DNA of 64,000 nucleotides from Embleya scabrispora DSM 41855 (GTDB taxonomy: Bacteria > Actinomycetota > Actinomycetes > Streptomycetales > Streptomycetaceae), in NCBI RefSeq assembly GCF_000372745.1, contig NZ_KB889671.1:1-64000 (forward strand), given 5' to 3'. A program made the translations under genes and the position numbers. Positions within the stretch are counted from its first letter, which is position 1. Every line of letters starts with the position of its first letter. Positions 23,863-33,200 of the stretch are shown here, one piece after another. The notes beneath the pieces are model-generated. The model did no database searches and was not told where the DNA came from. It saw nothing but the letters and a program-made list of their open reading frames with translations.

Positions 23863-24201
23863 GTGATTCCCGACCGTCCGGACGATTTCCGAGCGGACCC
23901 GGGGGCGCGCCGATGCGCGATCGACTACTGGAACCACTCGTTCGTGCCGCTCGACCTCGCGGCGGCGGTGACCGGACTGGCCGCGGTGCGCCCGGGCCGG
24001 CGGACCGCGACCGGGTATAGCCATCCGCTGATGCTGATTTCGCTCGTCCTGACCGGCACCGCCGGCCTCCAGGCCGTCGCGTTCTGGGCGTTGCGCGGCG
24101 ACTTCGCGCTCGAATGGTGGGCGCCGAACCTGTTCCTGCTGCTGTTCCCGCTACCCGCGATCACGGTGCTGGTGCGGCGGTTGGCGCGCGTCCGGCCCTG
24201 A
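23863..24201 (+). CDS. DUF5360-like membrane protein, probably N-terminally truncated
   Basis: The C-terminal ~95 residues fit DUF5360: a W-N-H-S-F-V-P-L-D-L motif, then S-L-V-L-T-G-T-A-G-L-Q-A-V-A-F-W-A-L-R-G-D-F and W-W-A-P-N-L-F-L-L-L-F-P-L. Two or three membrane helices are clear. From memory, members usually begin with another membrane helix before an I-P motif. Here the recognisable sequence begins at V-I-P right after GTG 23863, and nothing hydrophobic precedes it in any frame. There is no good RBS. It is therefore either a short variant or a remnant whose first helix was lost. Confidence 0.55.
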   Translation: MIPDRPDDFRADPGARRCAIDYWNHSFVPLDLAAAVTGLAAVRPGRRTATGYSHPLMLISLVLTGTAGLQAVAFWALRGDFALEWWAPNLFLLLFPLPAITVLVRRLARVRP

Positions 24202-24293
24202 GCGAGGTCCGGCCCCGGCGATACGGGTAACGTCGTGGTGCGAAGCGTGGCCGGCTTCGCACCGCCACCCCACCCGCCCGAGGAGCCCACGAC

Positions 24294-24776
24294 GTGTCCA
24301 AGACCCCCGAGATCGGCGCACCGGCACCGGACTTCACCCTCGACGCGGTACACCTGAGCGACGGCGAGGCGCGCCGCGAGGCGCTGACCCTGTCCGCGCA
24401 GCGCGGTCGTCCGCTCGTGCTGGCCTTCTACCCCGGCGACGACACGGCGGTGTGCACGAAGCAACTGTGCTCGTATTCCTCCGGCTTCGAACAATTCACC
24501 GACTTGGACGCCGCCGTCTGGGGGATCAGCCCGCAGGACCTGGACAGTCACGAGAAGTTCGCCCGCAAGCACGGCCTGCGCATGCCGCTGCTCGCCGACA
24601 CCGATCACAGCGTGGTCCGGTCCTACGGCATCGGCCTGGGCAACAACGCGCTGCGCCGCGCCGTCTTCATCATCGACGCCGAGGGCATCCTGCGCTGGAA
24701 ACACGTGGCCCTGGTCGGCCTCACCTACCGAGGCGTGGACACCCTGACCGCCCAGCTGAAGCTTCTGCGCGGCTGA
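24294..24776 (+). CDS. bcp: Peroxiredoxin, Bcp/PrxQ type
   Basis: This 160-residue thiol peroxidase has the peroxidatic Cys in D-D-T-A-V-C-T and a resolving Cys five residues later (C-T-K-Q-L-C), the atypical 2-Cys arrangement of PrxQ. The A-P-D-F-T-L start and F-Y-P-G-D-D motif are also present. It reduces hydrogen and organic peroxides in the cytosol with thioredoxin or a similar donor. The start is GTG 24294, and the nearby AGGAGCC gives an RBS. It converges on the secreted protease gene with only 21 bp between stops. Confidence 0.92.
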   Translation: MSKTPEIGAPAPDFTLDAVHLSDGEARREALTLSAQRGRPLVLAFYPGDDTAVCTKQLCSYSSGFEQFTDLDAAVWGISPQDLDSHEKFARKHGLRMPLLADTDHSVVRSYGIGLGNNALRRAVFIIDAEGILRWKHVALVGLTYRGVDTLTAQLKLLRG

Positions 24777-24797
24777 GCCGCAGCGCCCGAACCGACG

Positions 24798-25718
24798 TCA
24801 AAAGTCCAGTGGTTGGATGAAGGTGGGGGCGCCTTGGGGTGGGCCGCCGCTGATCAGGCCGACTCCGGTGGGGCCGATGTGGACCGGGCCGCCGGAGTCG
24901 CCGGCGGCGCCGGACTGGGTGCTGCGCGCCAGGCCGGTGACCGCGCCCTCGGGGTAGTTCACGGTGACATCGGTGGCGTCGATGGTGCCGCACCGGGTGC
25001 CGCTGGAGGCACCGGTGGCGCAGACCCGGTCGCGGAGCCGAGGTCGGGCGAAGCCGGTGATCGCGGTGGTGGAGTCGCCGTCGACGATGTCGGCGGTCAG
25101 GGTCAGGCCCTCGGCCGCGGGGATGACCGCCCAGTCGGCACCGGGGAAGCGGGACTGGTCGACGGTGCCGACCAGGGCGCCGGTGCCGTCGTACCAGGTG
25201 GGCGCGTCCCGGGCGCAATGGCCCGCCGTGCCGGTCGTGTTCGGGCGGTAGCCGTTGAAGCCGGCGGTGCAGATGAGCACCGTGCCGGTGAGCCCGCTGT
25301 AGATCGCGCTGCCGCCGTGGAATCCGCTCGCGGCGTGGGAGTTCGGGTCGGCGGCCGGTCCTTTGGCCACCCGCGATCGGATCGCCGCGTCGAGTTCGAC
25401 GATCTTCACCAGCGCGGGCATCAACCGGGCAGTGTTCAGGAAGGCCGAAGTGGCCGGGTCGGCGGCGCCGCGCAGGGTGGCGATCGTGAGTGTGCAGCGC
25501 TGGTGATCGATGTACCAGTACTGGCTGTTGCCGGCCCGGCCGTCCAGGGCCAGCCCGTCCAACCGGTGCCGGAGCACGCGCAGTTCGTCCAACCGGTCGA
25601 CGAGGCAGCCGCCGCCGGCGGTCGGCCCGGACGCGGCCGGGCCGACCTGCGTGGTCAGGACGAGCACGGCCGCTGCGGCCATCGACAACATCGAACGCGT
25701 CACGGTGGTCCGCTTCAT
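24798..25718 (-). CDS. Secreted chymotrypsin-like serine protease (S1, streptogrisin/alpha-lytic type)
   Basis: This 306-residue protein is read from ATG 25718. The signal peptide (basic M-K-R-T-T-V-T-R, then A-A-A-A-V-L-V-L-T) is cleaved around residue 30. A ~100-residue region follows that could be a pro-domain. The catalytic domain has His in T-A-G-H-C (~165), Asp in D-W-A-V-I (~193) and Ser in G-D-S-G-G-P (~271), with Cys pairs consistent with disulfides. It would be exported by Sec/Tat and degrade extracellular protein. It stands alone, divergent from the iron-regulated lipoprotein gene. Confidence 0.9.
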   Translation of the reverse strand: MKRTTVTRSMLSMAAAAVLVLTTQVGPAASGPTAGGGCLVDRLDELRVLRHRLDGLALDGRAGNSQYWYIDHQRCTLTIATLRGAADPATSAFLNTARLMPALVKIVELDAAIRSRVAKGPAADPNSHAASGFHGGSAIYSGLTGTVLICTAGFNGYRPNTTGTAGHCARDAPTWYDGTGALVGTVDQSRFPGADWAVIPAAEGLTLTADIVDGDSTTAITGFARPRLRDRVCATGASSGTRCGTIDATDVTVNYPEGAVTGLARSTQSGAAGDSGGPVHIGPTGVGLISGGPPQGAPTFIQPLDF

Positions 25719-25938
25719 GCCGGACACCGTACGGACCGGCCTCCGGCGTCCGGCGGTCGATCGGGCCGGGGTCACCCGAACGAGCGGATGCGATCCGCCG
25801 CACGCGCGCCGCGCCCGTTCGCGAGCGTCGCCGCGATCGCGCCGCCGTCCGCGATTCCCGCGCGCCGCGCCGTCGCGGCCGGGCGTGACGTGCGCCACCC
25901 GGGCGGATGGCAACCCGTACCGTCTTGCGCAACTCATG

Positions 25939-25957
25939 GAAGGTAAGGCTAACCTAA
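25939..25957. promoter_or_regulatory. DmdR/IdeR iron box upstream of siderophore-binding lipoprotein
   Basis: This 19-bp site matches the TTAGGTTAGGCTAACCTAA-type consensus at about 16 of 19 positions (core AAGGTAAGGCTAACCTAA). It lies 62 bp before ATG 26019. Iron-loaded DmdR/IdeR binding here would repress the gene. Confidence 0.88.
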
Positions 25958-26018
25958 GCACGACCCCGGGGGCGTGCCGAACCCCGGTCCCCGTCCGTAC
26001 TCGTGCCCGGAGTCCCAC

Positions 26019-27050
26019 ATGCCCTCATCTCATCGCTCGCTCACGACCGCCCGGCGGCGCGTGGTTCGGCTGCTCGCCGTGGCGGGGGCCGCCGGTCTGC
26101 TGCTCACCGGGTGCGGTTCCGACTCCGACTCCGAGTCCGACGCCAAGCCCGCCGCGAACCAGGGCAGCGGCGCGCCGGCCGGCGGCGACTCGGCCGGCGG
26201 CACCCGCACCGTCAAGGACGCGACCGGCACCGCGGTCCAGGTGCCGGCCGGCCCCAAGCGCGTCGTGGTGCTCACCCAGGAGGACCTGGACGCGGTGCTG
26301 GCGCTCGGTATCAAGCCGGTCGGCATCACCAACGGCCAGGGCCTGGACAAGCCGCCCGCCTACCTGGCCGACAAGGTCAAGGGCATCGAGGTGGTCGGCA
26401 ACCTGCTCCAGCCGGTGATGGACAAGGTGATCGCGGCCAAGCCGGATCTGATCCTGGCCGGCGACATGCAGGACGAGCAGGTGCTCAAGCAGCTGCGCAA
26501 GATCACGCCGGCGACGCTGGTCACGATGGCCCCCACCGACGACTGGAAGTTGTCCTTCCGCGGCATCGGCAACGCGGTCAACAAGCTGGACCAGGCGAAC
26601 AAGGTGATCACCGACTACGAGGCCAAGGCCAAGAAGACCGGCGAGGATCTGACCGCGAACAAGGGCGCCGCGGTGAGCATCGTGCGCTGGAACCCGAACG
26701 GCCCGAGCTGGATGGAGAAGCGTCAGTTCGCCAGTGGCGTCGCACTCGACATGGGGCTGACCCGGCCCAAGGCGCAGGACAAGGACGGCAACGCGCACAC
26801 TCCCGCGCTGAGTTTGGAGAAGATCGCCGAGATCGACGGCGACTGGCTGTTCCTGGGCACGCTCACCGCGGACGGGGCGAGCGCGCTCAAGGAGGTCCAG
26901 GAGAAGCCGGCGTACAAGGAGTTGAACGCGGTCAAGAAGAACCGCGTGGTCACCGTGGACGGTTCGGTGTGGTCCACCCGGGGCGGTCCACTGGCCGCCG
27001 ACGTGGTGCTCGGCGACATCGCCAAGGCGCTGTCCGCGACCTCCTCCTGA
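26019..27050 (+). CDS. Ferric-siderophore-binding lipoprotein (ABC transporter)
   Basis: This 343-residue protein is read from ATG 26019. The lipoprotein signal (R-R-R-V-V-R-L-L-A-V-A-G) ends in a lipobox L-L-T-G-C, so Cys ~28 is lipidated and the protein is anchored outside the membrane. A Ser/Asp/Gly linker leads to a periplasmic-binding-protein fold of the FecB/FhuD type (R-V-V-V-L-T-Q-E-D-L-D-A-V-L-A-L-G, G-N-L-L-Q-P-V-M-D-K). It would bind the ferric catechol siderophore made by this island. The iron box is just upstream. A strong hairpin follows the gene. The permease is far away at 46765. Confidence 0.9.
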   Translation: MPSSHRSLTTARRRVVRLLAVAGAAGLLLTGCGSDSDSESDAKPAANQGSGAPAGGDSAGGTRTVKDATGTAVQVPAGPKRVVVLTQEDLDAVLALGIKPVGITNGQGLDKPPAYLADKVKGIEVVGNLLQPVMDKVIAAKPDLILAGDMQDEQVLKQLRKITPATLVTMAPTDDWKLSFRGIGNAVNKLDQANKVITDYEAKAKKTGEDLTANKGAAVSIVRWNPNGPSWMEKRQFASGVALDMGLTRPKAQDKDGNAHTPALSLEKIAEIDGDWLFLGTLTADGASALKEVQEKPAYKELNAVKKNRVVTVDGSVWSTRGGPLAADVVLGDIAKALSATSS

Positions 27051-27070
27051 CCCGTCGTCATCGGCGGCGA

Positions 27071-27105
27071 CCGGCCCCGGGACGCCTCGTGCGTCCCGGG
27101 GCCGG
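27071..27105 (+). terminator. Strong hairpin after the siderophore-binding lipoprotein gene
   Basis: A perfect 15-bp stem (27071-27085 with 27091-27105) and 5-nt loop lie 20 bp after the stop. It suggests the esterase gene at 27239 is read separately or by readthrough. No iron box was seen before that gene. Confidence 0.85.
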
Positions 27106-27238
27106 GCTGTTGCGGGACCCGGAACGCCGTGCGTCGGGCCCGCCATCCGGACGGCCCCGGTTCGCCCCCGGACTCCGGCGCCCCGATTCGACCCGTACCC
27201 GATCGACCCTTTCGTCTTCGCGCAGAAAGCCGAACATC

Positions 27239-28462
27239 ATGGACACCCCGATCCTGCGGGCGCTGACCGAGGCGGTCACCGCCGGACGAGCCGATGCCGG
27301 CGCCGAGTTCTGGGCCCGGGTCGAGGCCGTCGGTGCTCCGCTGGTCGAGCCGGACCCGGCCGACTCCGGGCAGCGCCTGGTCACCTTCGTGTGGCGGGAC
27401 GACCCGGCCGCGCCCGCCGGCGATGTGCTCGCGCTGCTGCACACGTTCACCGATCGGGACCGGCACGCGGGCGACCTGACGCCGCATCTGATGCGCCGAC
27501 TGCCCGGGACCGACGTGTGGGCGCTCACCCATCGGCTGCCCGCCGACCTGCGTGCGTCGTACCAGTTCTTCGTCGGTACCGGTGCGCGCGAGCAGATCCT
27601 GCGCACCGATCGTGCCGCCTGGCTGGGCGTACTGGACGGCGCGGTGCCCGACCCGTACAACCACGCGCCGACGCTGGCCGCGCGAGACGGTCGCAATCCG
27701 TCCTCGGTGCTGGCGCTGCCGGACGCGCCCGCCCAGCCGTGGGTGCGCCGGCGGCCGGGCGTACCGCGCGGGTCGCGCCTGGACACGACGGTGGACGGGC
27801 GCCGGGTGAGCGTGCTGCTGCCCGCCGGTATCCGGCGAGAGCCCTGTCGGGTGGCGGTGTTGCTGGACGGCGAGGTCTGGGGGTCGGTACTCGACATCGG
27901 CGACACGCTGGACAACCTGCACGCCGAAGGCCGGATCCCGCCGACCGTCGCGCTGCTCGTGGACACCATGGGGCGGGATCGGCGGATCGCCGATCTCACG
28001 TGCAGCGAGCAATTCGTGGACTGGCTGGCGGACGTGTTGTTGCCGTGGGCCGGTCGGCGGTACGGGGTGGACCCGGATCCCGCGCACACCGTGGTCGTCG
28101 GGCAGAGCGCGGGCGGCCTGACCGCCGCGTTCGCGGCCCTGCGTCGGCCGGATCGGTTCGGCAACGTGCTGTCCCAGTCCGGGTCGTTCTGGTGGCCGGA
28201 CCCGGACGAGAACAACGACGGACCCGAGTGGTTGACCCGGCGGTTCGCGGCGACCCAGCGGCTGCCGATCCGGTTCCACCTGGAGGTGGGGCTGCTGGAA
28301 TGGATGCTGGTCGCCGAGAACCGGCGCCTGCGCGATGTGCTCCTCGAACGCGGCTATCCGCTCACCTACACCGAGTTCGACGGCGGCCACGACTACGCCT
28401 GCTGGCGCGGCGGGCTCGCCGTCGGACTCGTCGGCCTGCTGTCAGCCTCGGCCGGGAGTTGA
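27239..28462 (+). CDS. fes: Enterochelin esterase-like siderophore hydrolase
   Basis: This 407-residue protein is read from ATG 27239. The N-terminal Fes domain (~1-165) is a beta-sandwich region with V-T-F-V-W-R-D and Y-Q-F-F-V motifs. The C-terminal alpha/beta-hydrolase domain has nucleophile Ser in V-G-Q-S-A-G-G (~residue 289) and His in G-G-H-D-Y-A-C-W (~385). Such cytosolic enzymes cut the ester (trilactone) backbone of enterobactin- or bacillibactin-type siderophores to free iron. Its presence supports a cyclic or ester-linked product from the NRPS. The last 21 bp overlap the MFS gene tail to tail. The RBS is weak (AAAG-rich). Confidence 0.88.
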   Translation: MDTPILRALTEAVTAGRADAGAEFWARVEAVGAPLVEPDPADSGQRLVTFVWRDDPAAPAGDVLALLHTFTDRDRHAGDLTPHLMRRLPGTDVWALTHRLPADLRASYQFFVGTGAREQILRTDRAAWLGVLDGAVPDPYNHAPTLAARDGRNPSSVLALPDAPAQPWVRRRPGVPRGSRLDTTVDGRRVSVLLPAGIRREPCRVAVLLDGEVWGSVLDIGDTLDNLHAEGRIPPTVALLVDTMGRDRRIADLTCSEQFVDWLADVLLPWAGRRYGVDPDPAHTVVVGQSAGGLTAAFAALRRPDRFGNVLSQSGSFWWPDPDENNDGPEWLTRRFAATQRLPIRFHLEVGLLEWMLVAENRRLRDVLLERGYPLTYTEFDGGHDYACWRGGLAVGLVGLLSASAGS

Positions 28463-30025
28463 GGCACCGGCCGGTTCGGCGCGACTGGCCTCGGTGTCCG
28501 GATACGCGGAACCGGTGCGGTCCGCAACGGCGTTCGCGTCGGTCGCATCCGTCCGCAGCGTGTCGGCGTCGGCCGGGTCCGTGCGGGCCGCCTCGGGCTC
28601 GTCGTCCCCGAACGGTGGCGGAGCCGGCGCCTCGCGCGGCAGCCGCAGCGCGAACACCGCGCCGAGTGCGACCAGTGCGGCGGTGACCCAGATCGCCGCG
28701 CGGTACGGCCCCGGTGAACTCGCGCCGTGGCCCGACCCGCCGCCCGCCTCGATCACCGCGGCGCCGGCTGCGATCCCGAGCGAGCCGCCGAGGGTGCGCA
28801 CGATGGTGAACAGGGCCATCGCGTGTCCCATGTCCGGCGGTTCGATCTCGCCGAAGCCGGCGATCTGCACGGTCAGTACCGCGGTGCCGAGCACCAGCCC
28901 GACACAGAACATCAACACCCGTACCGCCCACGCGTTGTCGGCGACCCCGGGCAGGGCCAGCGCGCCGAACACGAGTGCGGCCGCCACCAACGCGGGCGTG
29001 GCCAGTCGCCGCGGGCCGAGCCGGGGCAGCAGCCGGTCGACCACCTGGGATGCGAACATCAACCCGACCGCCTCGGGGAAGACCCCCAGGCCCGCGTCCA
29101 GTGCGGAGGCTCCGAGCGCTGCCTGATAGAGCAGCGGGAAGACGAACAGCACGCCCATCAGCCCGGCCGAGGTGACCAGGGCCAGTGCGGTCGCCGAGCC
29201 GAAGGCCCGGTCGCTCAGCAACCGAAGCCGCAACAGCGGTTCGGCCGCGCGCAGTTGGTGGGCGATCGCGATGCCCAGCAGGACCAGGCCGAGGATCCCG
29301 CAGACCGCGATGGCGGGCGTACTCCAGCCCTGCGACGGGCCGAAGCCCAGCGCGTAGGTAAGCAGCGCCAGCGTCGGCGTGGTGAGCCACAGGCCGGTCC
29401 GGTCGAACGGCCCCACCACTCCCGCCCGGTACTCGCGCAGCCCGAACACACCGAGCAACACGGCGGCCGTGCCGATCGGCACATTGACCAGGAACAACCA
29501 GTGCCAGGACAGGTGTTCGGTCAGGAAGCCGCCCAGCGGCGGGCCCAACGCGGGCATCAGCGCGGTCGGCACGATCAGCCACTTGGCCAGCCGCATGCGC
29601 TCGTGCGGCGCGAACGCGGTGAACAGGATGGTCATCCCGACCGGCGTCAACAGACCCCCGGCCAGGCCCTGTACGACGCGCGCCAGGACCAGTGAGACCA
29701 GGTTCCCGGACAGCCCGCACGCGGCCGAGGCAGCGGTGAACACGGCGAGCGAACCGAGGAAGATCCGCTTGGTGCCGAAGCGGTCGCTCAACCGACCGGC
29801 GACCGGCAGCGCGGCCACCAGGGCGACCAGGAACGCGATCTCGACCGTGTTCGCGGCCACCGCGGGCCGATCGAAGTCCTCGGCGATGGTCAGCAGAGCC
29901 GGGTTGACGATCGTCGAGTCCAGGCCGTTCATGCACATCGCTGCGGTGTGGACGACGATCACGATCCATCCGGCGGCGCGTTTCGCGTTCGCCGGCGGAG
30001 CGGGTTCGAGGTGTCGCGCGGTCAC
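28442..30025 (-). CDS. MFS (DHA2/EmrB-type) exporter, probable siderophore exporter
   Basis: This 527-residue protein is read from GTG 30025, which overlaps the MbtH stop as GTGA. It has about 14 membrane helices. Motif A is [11 protein letters not shown] after helix 2, and the N-terminus has [11 protein letters not shown], both typical of EmrB/QacA drug:proton antiporters. The Pro/Asp-rich tail is cytosolic. Translational coupling to mbtH and co-transcription with the NRPS make export of the siderophore the most likely job. Multidrug export is the alternative. Confidence 0.87.
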   Translation of the reverse strand: MTARHLEPAPPANAKRAAGWIVIVVHTAAMCMNGLDSTIVNPALLTIAEDFDRPAVAANTVEIAFLVALVAALPVAGRLSDRFGTKRIFLGSLAVFTAASAACGLSGNLVSLVLARVVQGLAGGLLTPVGMTILFTAFAPHERMRLAKWLIVPTALMPALGPPLGGFLTEHLSWHWLFLVNVPIGTAAVLLGVFGLREYRAGVVGPFDRTGLWLTTPTLALLTYALGFGPSQGWSTPAIAVCGILGLVLLGIAIAHQLRAAEPLLRLRLLSDRAFGSATALALVTSAGLMGVLFVFPLLYQAALGASALDAGLGVFPEAVGLMFASQVVDRLLPRLGPRRLATPALVAAALVFGALALPGVADNAWAVRVLMFCVGLVLGTAVLTVQIAGFGEIEPPDMGHAMALFTIVRTLGGSLGIAAGAAVIEAGGGSGHGASSPGPYRAAIWVTAALVALGAVFALRLPREAPAPPPFGDDEPEAARTDPADADTLRTDATDANAVADRTGSAYPDTEASRAEPAGASTPGRG

Positions 30026-30237
30026 CGTGCGGCCGGGCTCAGGTCGGTCCAGTGCTCGGTGATCCAGTCCAGCGCCACCGAGCGCGCACACGGCCCGTGC
30101 ACGCCGGCCCAGCCGTCCGGCACGGCGGCGAAGCCCGGCCACAGCGAGTGCTGCCCGAGGTCGTTCACCAGAACCAGGAACTCGCCCGTGTCGTCGTCGA
30201 ACGGATTCGTCGGGGTGTCGTGGTCACGGGAGGTCAT
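30022..30237 (-). CDS. MbtH-like protein
   Basis: This 71-residue protein has the full MbtH signature (N-P-F-D-D, V-L-V-N-D-x-G-Q-H-S-L-W-P, V-P-x-G-W). ATG 30237 overlaps the NRPS stop by 14 bp, and a longer start at 30279 lies inside the NRPS. MbtH proteins bind adenylation domains and are needed for their solubility and activity, so this one would serve the adjacent NRPS. Confidence 0.95.
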   Translation of the reverse strand: MTSRDHDTPTNPFDDDTGEFLVLVNDLGQHSLWPGFAAVPDGWAGVHGPCARSVALDWITEHWTDLSPAAR

Positions 30238-33200
30238 GGGAGGGGCTCTCCAACTCGGTGAGGCGGTCCCGGACCACACGCGCGATCCGCGCGATCGGGC
30301 CGGGCAGGGTCATGTCCTTGTGCGAGCAGGCCACGTTCGTGGTGTCGATCCGCCCGGTCACGTACGGGGCCCAGGTGTCGGGGGTGAGGGTCTCGTCGAT
30401 GGTGTCGACGGTGGCCCGGAAGAACAGCACGTCGCCGCGGAACACCCGGTGGTCGAAGGCGCGGACGAGGTGGTTGGTGTTGAGGTAGATGTCGTTGAGT
30501 GCCTCGATCGTGGCCCCGTCCAGTCCGGCCAGCGGGCTGCCCTCGCGGCGCAACACCGTGATCACCTCCGCGAGTTCCAACGGCGCGCCGGCCAGGCTCT
30601 CCGGTCCGTAGCCGCCCATGGTGAGCAGCGCCTCCAGCGCCTCCGCGAGATCGGGCACCGGCAGCTCGCGAAAACCCTCGGCCGGATACGCGTCCAGGAT
30701 CGCGAGCACCTCCACCTCGAACCCCAGGTCCTGGAGCCGGGTCGCCATCGCATGCGCGATGATTCCGCCGGTCGACCAGCCGAGCAGCCGGTAGGGGCCG
30801 TCTCCGTGCACCTCGCGCAGCCGGTCGACATAGTGCGCGGCCAACTCCTCCAGCGTCCGAGGCAGCGGCTCGCCGGCGGTCGCCGGGCCGACGCCCTGGG
30901 CCTGGAGGCCGTACAGGGGCACGTCCGCGGGCAGGTTCCGGATCAGGCCCGCGTAGCACCAGGAGAGGCCGCCGGCCGGATGCACGCAGAACAGTGGTGC
31001 CCGGTCGGCCGGGCCGGCCGGACGCAGCGGAAGCAGCACGTCCAGCGCGTCGGTGCGATCCGTTGCCTCCAGCGCGGCGTCCAGGCCGGCGGCGGTGGGA
31101 GCCCGGAAGATCGTGCCGATGCCCACGTCCGCGCCCAGTGCGGACTTGATCCGCCCGGCGAGTCGGACCGCCAGCAGCGAATGGCCGCCCAGATCGAAGA
31201 AGTTGTCGTGCACGCCGACGGTGGGAACCCCGAGTACGTCGGCGATCAGCGCGCACAGTCGCTCCTCGCGCGGTCCACGCGGGGCGCGACCGGCGCCGGT
31301 CGAGGCGGTGTGGTCCGGGCGGGGCAGCGCCTTGCGGTCCAGCTTGCCGTTCGCGGTCAGCGGCAGTCGCTCGACCACGACCACGGCCGACGGAACCATG
31401 TGCGTGGGCAGAGTCGCGGCGGCGTGTTCGCGCAGTGCGGGCCCGTCGACGTCCGAGCCGGCGACCACATAGCCCACCAGTCGTTTGTCTCCGGGAGTGT
31501 CCTCACGCAACACCACAGCCGCATCCAAGACTTTCGGATGTGCGGCCAAAACGGCCTCGATCTCGCCGAGTTCGACCCGGAAGCCGCGAATCTTGACCTG
31601 CTGGTCGGCCCGACCGAGGTAGTCCAGCGTGCCGTCCGCGCGGCGCCGCGCAAGGTCGCCGGAGCGGTACATCCGGGCCCCGCGCTCGCCGAACCGGGCC
31701 GCGTGCGGATCGGCCACGAACCGGCCCGCGGTCAGCGCGTGCCGACCCAGATAGCCACGCGCGAGGCCCTCGCCGGCGACGTACATCTCCCCGGTCACCC
31801 CGGGCGGGACCGGCTGGAGCCGGTGGTCCAGAACGTATACGCGCAGGTCCGGGATGTTCACCCCGATCGTGCTCGCGGACCCGGCGGCGGCCGAGGCGCG
31901 GTCCAGCGGGTGGTAGGAGACGTGCACCGTGGTCTCGGTGATGCCGTACATGTTCACCAGGCGCGGCGCGTCGTCGGCGTGCCGCTCGTACCAGTCGGCC
32001 AGCCGCGCCGGCTCCAGCGCCTCCCCGCCGAACACCACGTAACGCAAAGCCAGCTCGCGTCCTGGCCGGTCCCGGTCGGCGGCCACCAACTGGTGGAACG
32101 CGGAGGGGGTCTGGTTGAGCACGGTGACCCGCTCGCGGGCGAGCAGGTCGAGGAACTCGCCCGGATCGCGGCTGACCAGGTGCGGCACCACGACCAGCCG
32201 GCCGCCGAACAGCAGCGCGCCCCAGAGCTCCCAGACCGAGAAGTCGAACGCGTAGGAGTGGAACAGGGTCCACACGTCGTCCGGACCGAAGCCGAACCAG
32301 TGGTCGGTCGCGGTGAACAGTCGGGCCACGTTGTGGTGGGTGACCGGTACACCCTTGGGTCGGCCGGTGGAGCCGGAGGTGTAGATCACATAGATCGGAT
32401 CGCTCGCCCGCAGCGGGCGCTTGCGCTGGTGCTGACCCAGGTCGGAACTCGGGTAGGCGTCCGCGTCCCTGCCGTCCACCACGATTCGGGGCAGGTCGTG
32501 CGCGGGCAACCGGCGTTCGGTGGCGGAGTCGGTCAGCAGGACGACGGGCGCGGCGTCGTCGAGCATGTAGGCGAGCCGATCGGCCGGGTAGTCCGGGTCG
32601 AGTGGCAGGTAGGCGGCGCCCGCCTTGGCGACCGCGAGCAGGGCCACGACCAGCTCGGGCGAGCGCGGCAGGGCGAGCGCGACGATGTCGCCGGGGCCGA
32701 TGTCGCGGGCGACCAGCAGCCGGGCCAGGCGGTTGGCCCGCGCGGACAGTTCGGCATGGCTCAGCGACGGGCCCGCGCAGCTGACCGCGATGCGCTCGGG
32801 GTGGGTACGGGCGGCCTGTTCGTAGCGGGCGACCAGGGTGGCCGACGCGGTCGCGGTCGCGGTGGGTCCGGCGTTCCACTCGACGAGCGCGCGGTGCCGC
32901 TCGGGTTCGTCGAGCAGCGGCAGCGTGTCGATCGGCGCGTCCGGATCGGCGACGGCGGCGGTGAGCAGTGCGGTGAGTCGACGGGACAGGCCGAGCACGC
33001 CGGCCCGATCGAACAGGTCGGTGCGGAATTCGACGAACCCGCCGATTCCGCGCCCGGGTTGCTCACCCACGTTCAGCGTGAGGTCGAACTTGGCCGTCCC
33101 CGACGGCACGGCGGTCATCCGCGCGGTCAGCGGACCGAGCGCGAACTCGGCGTCGGGCAGCGACTGCCACGCGATCAGCACCTGGAACAGTGGGTGCCGG

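Noticed and set aside
27106-27238. Iron box upstream of the esterase gene
   Set aside because: No sequence resembling TTAGGTTAGGCTAACCTAA was found between the hairpin and ATG 27239.
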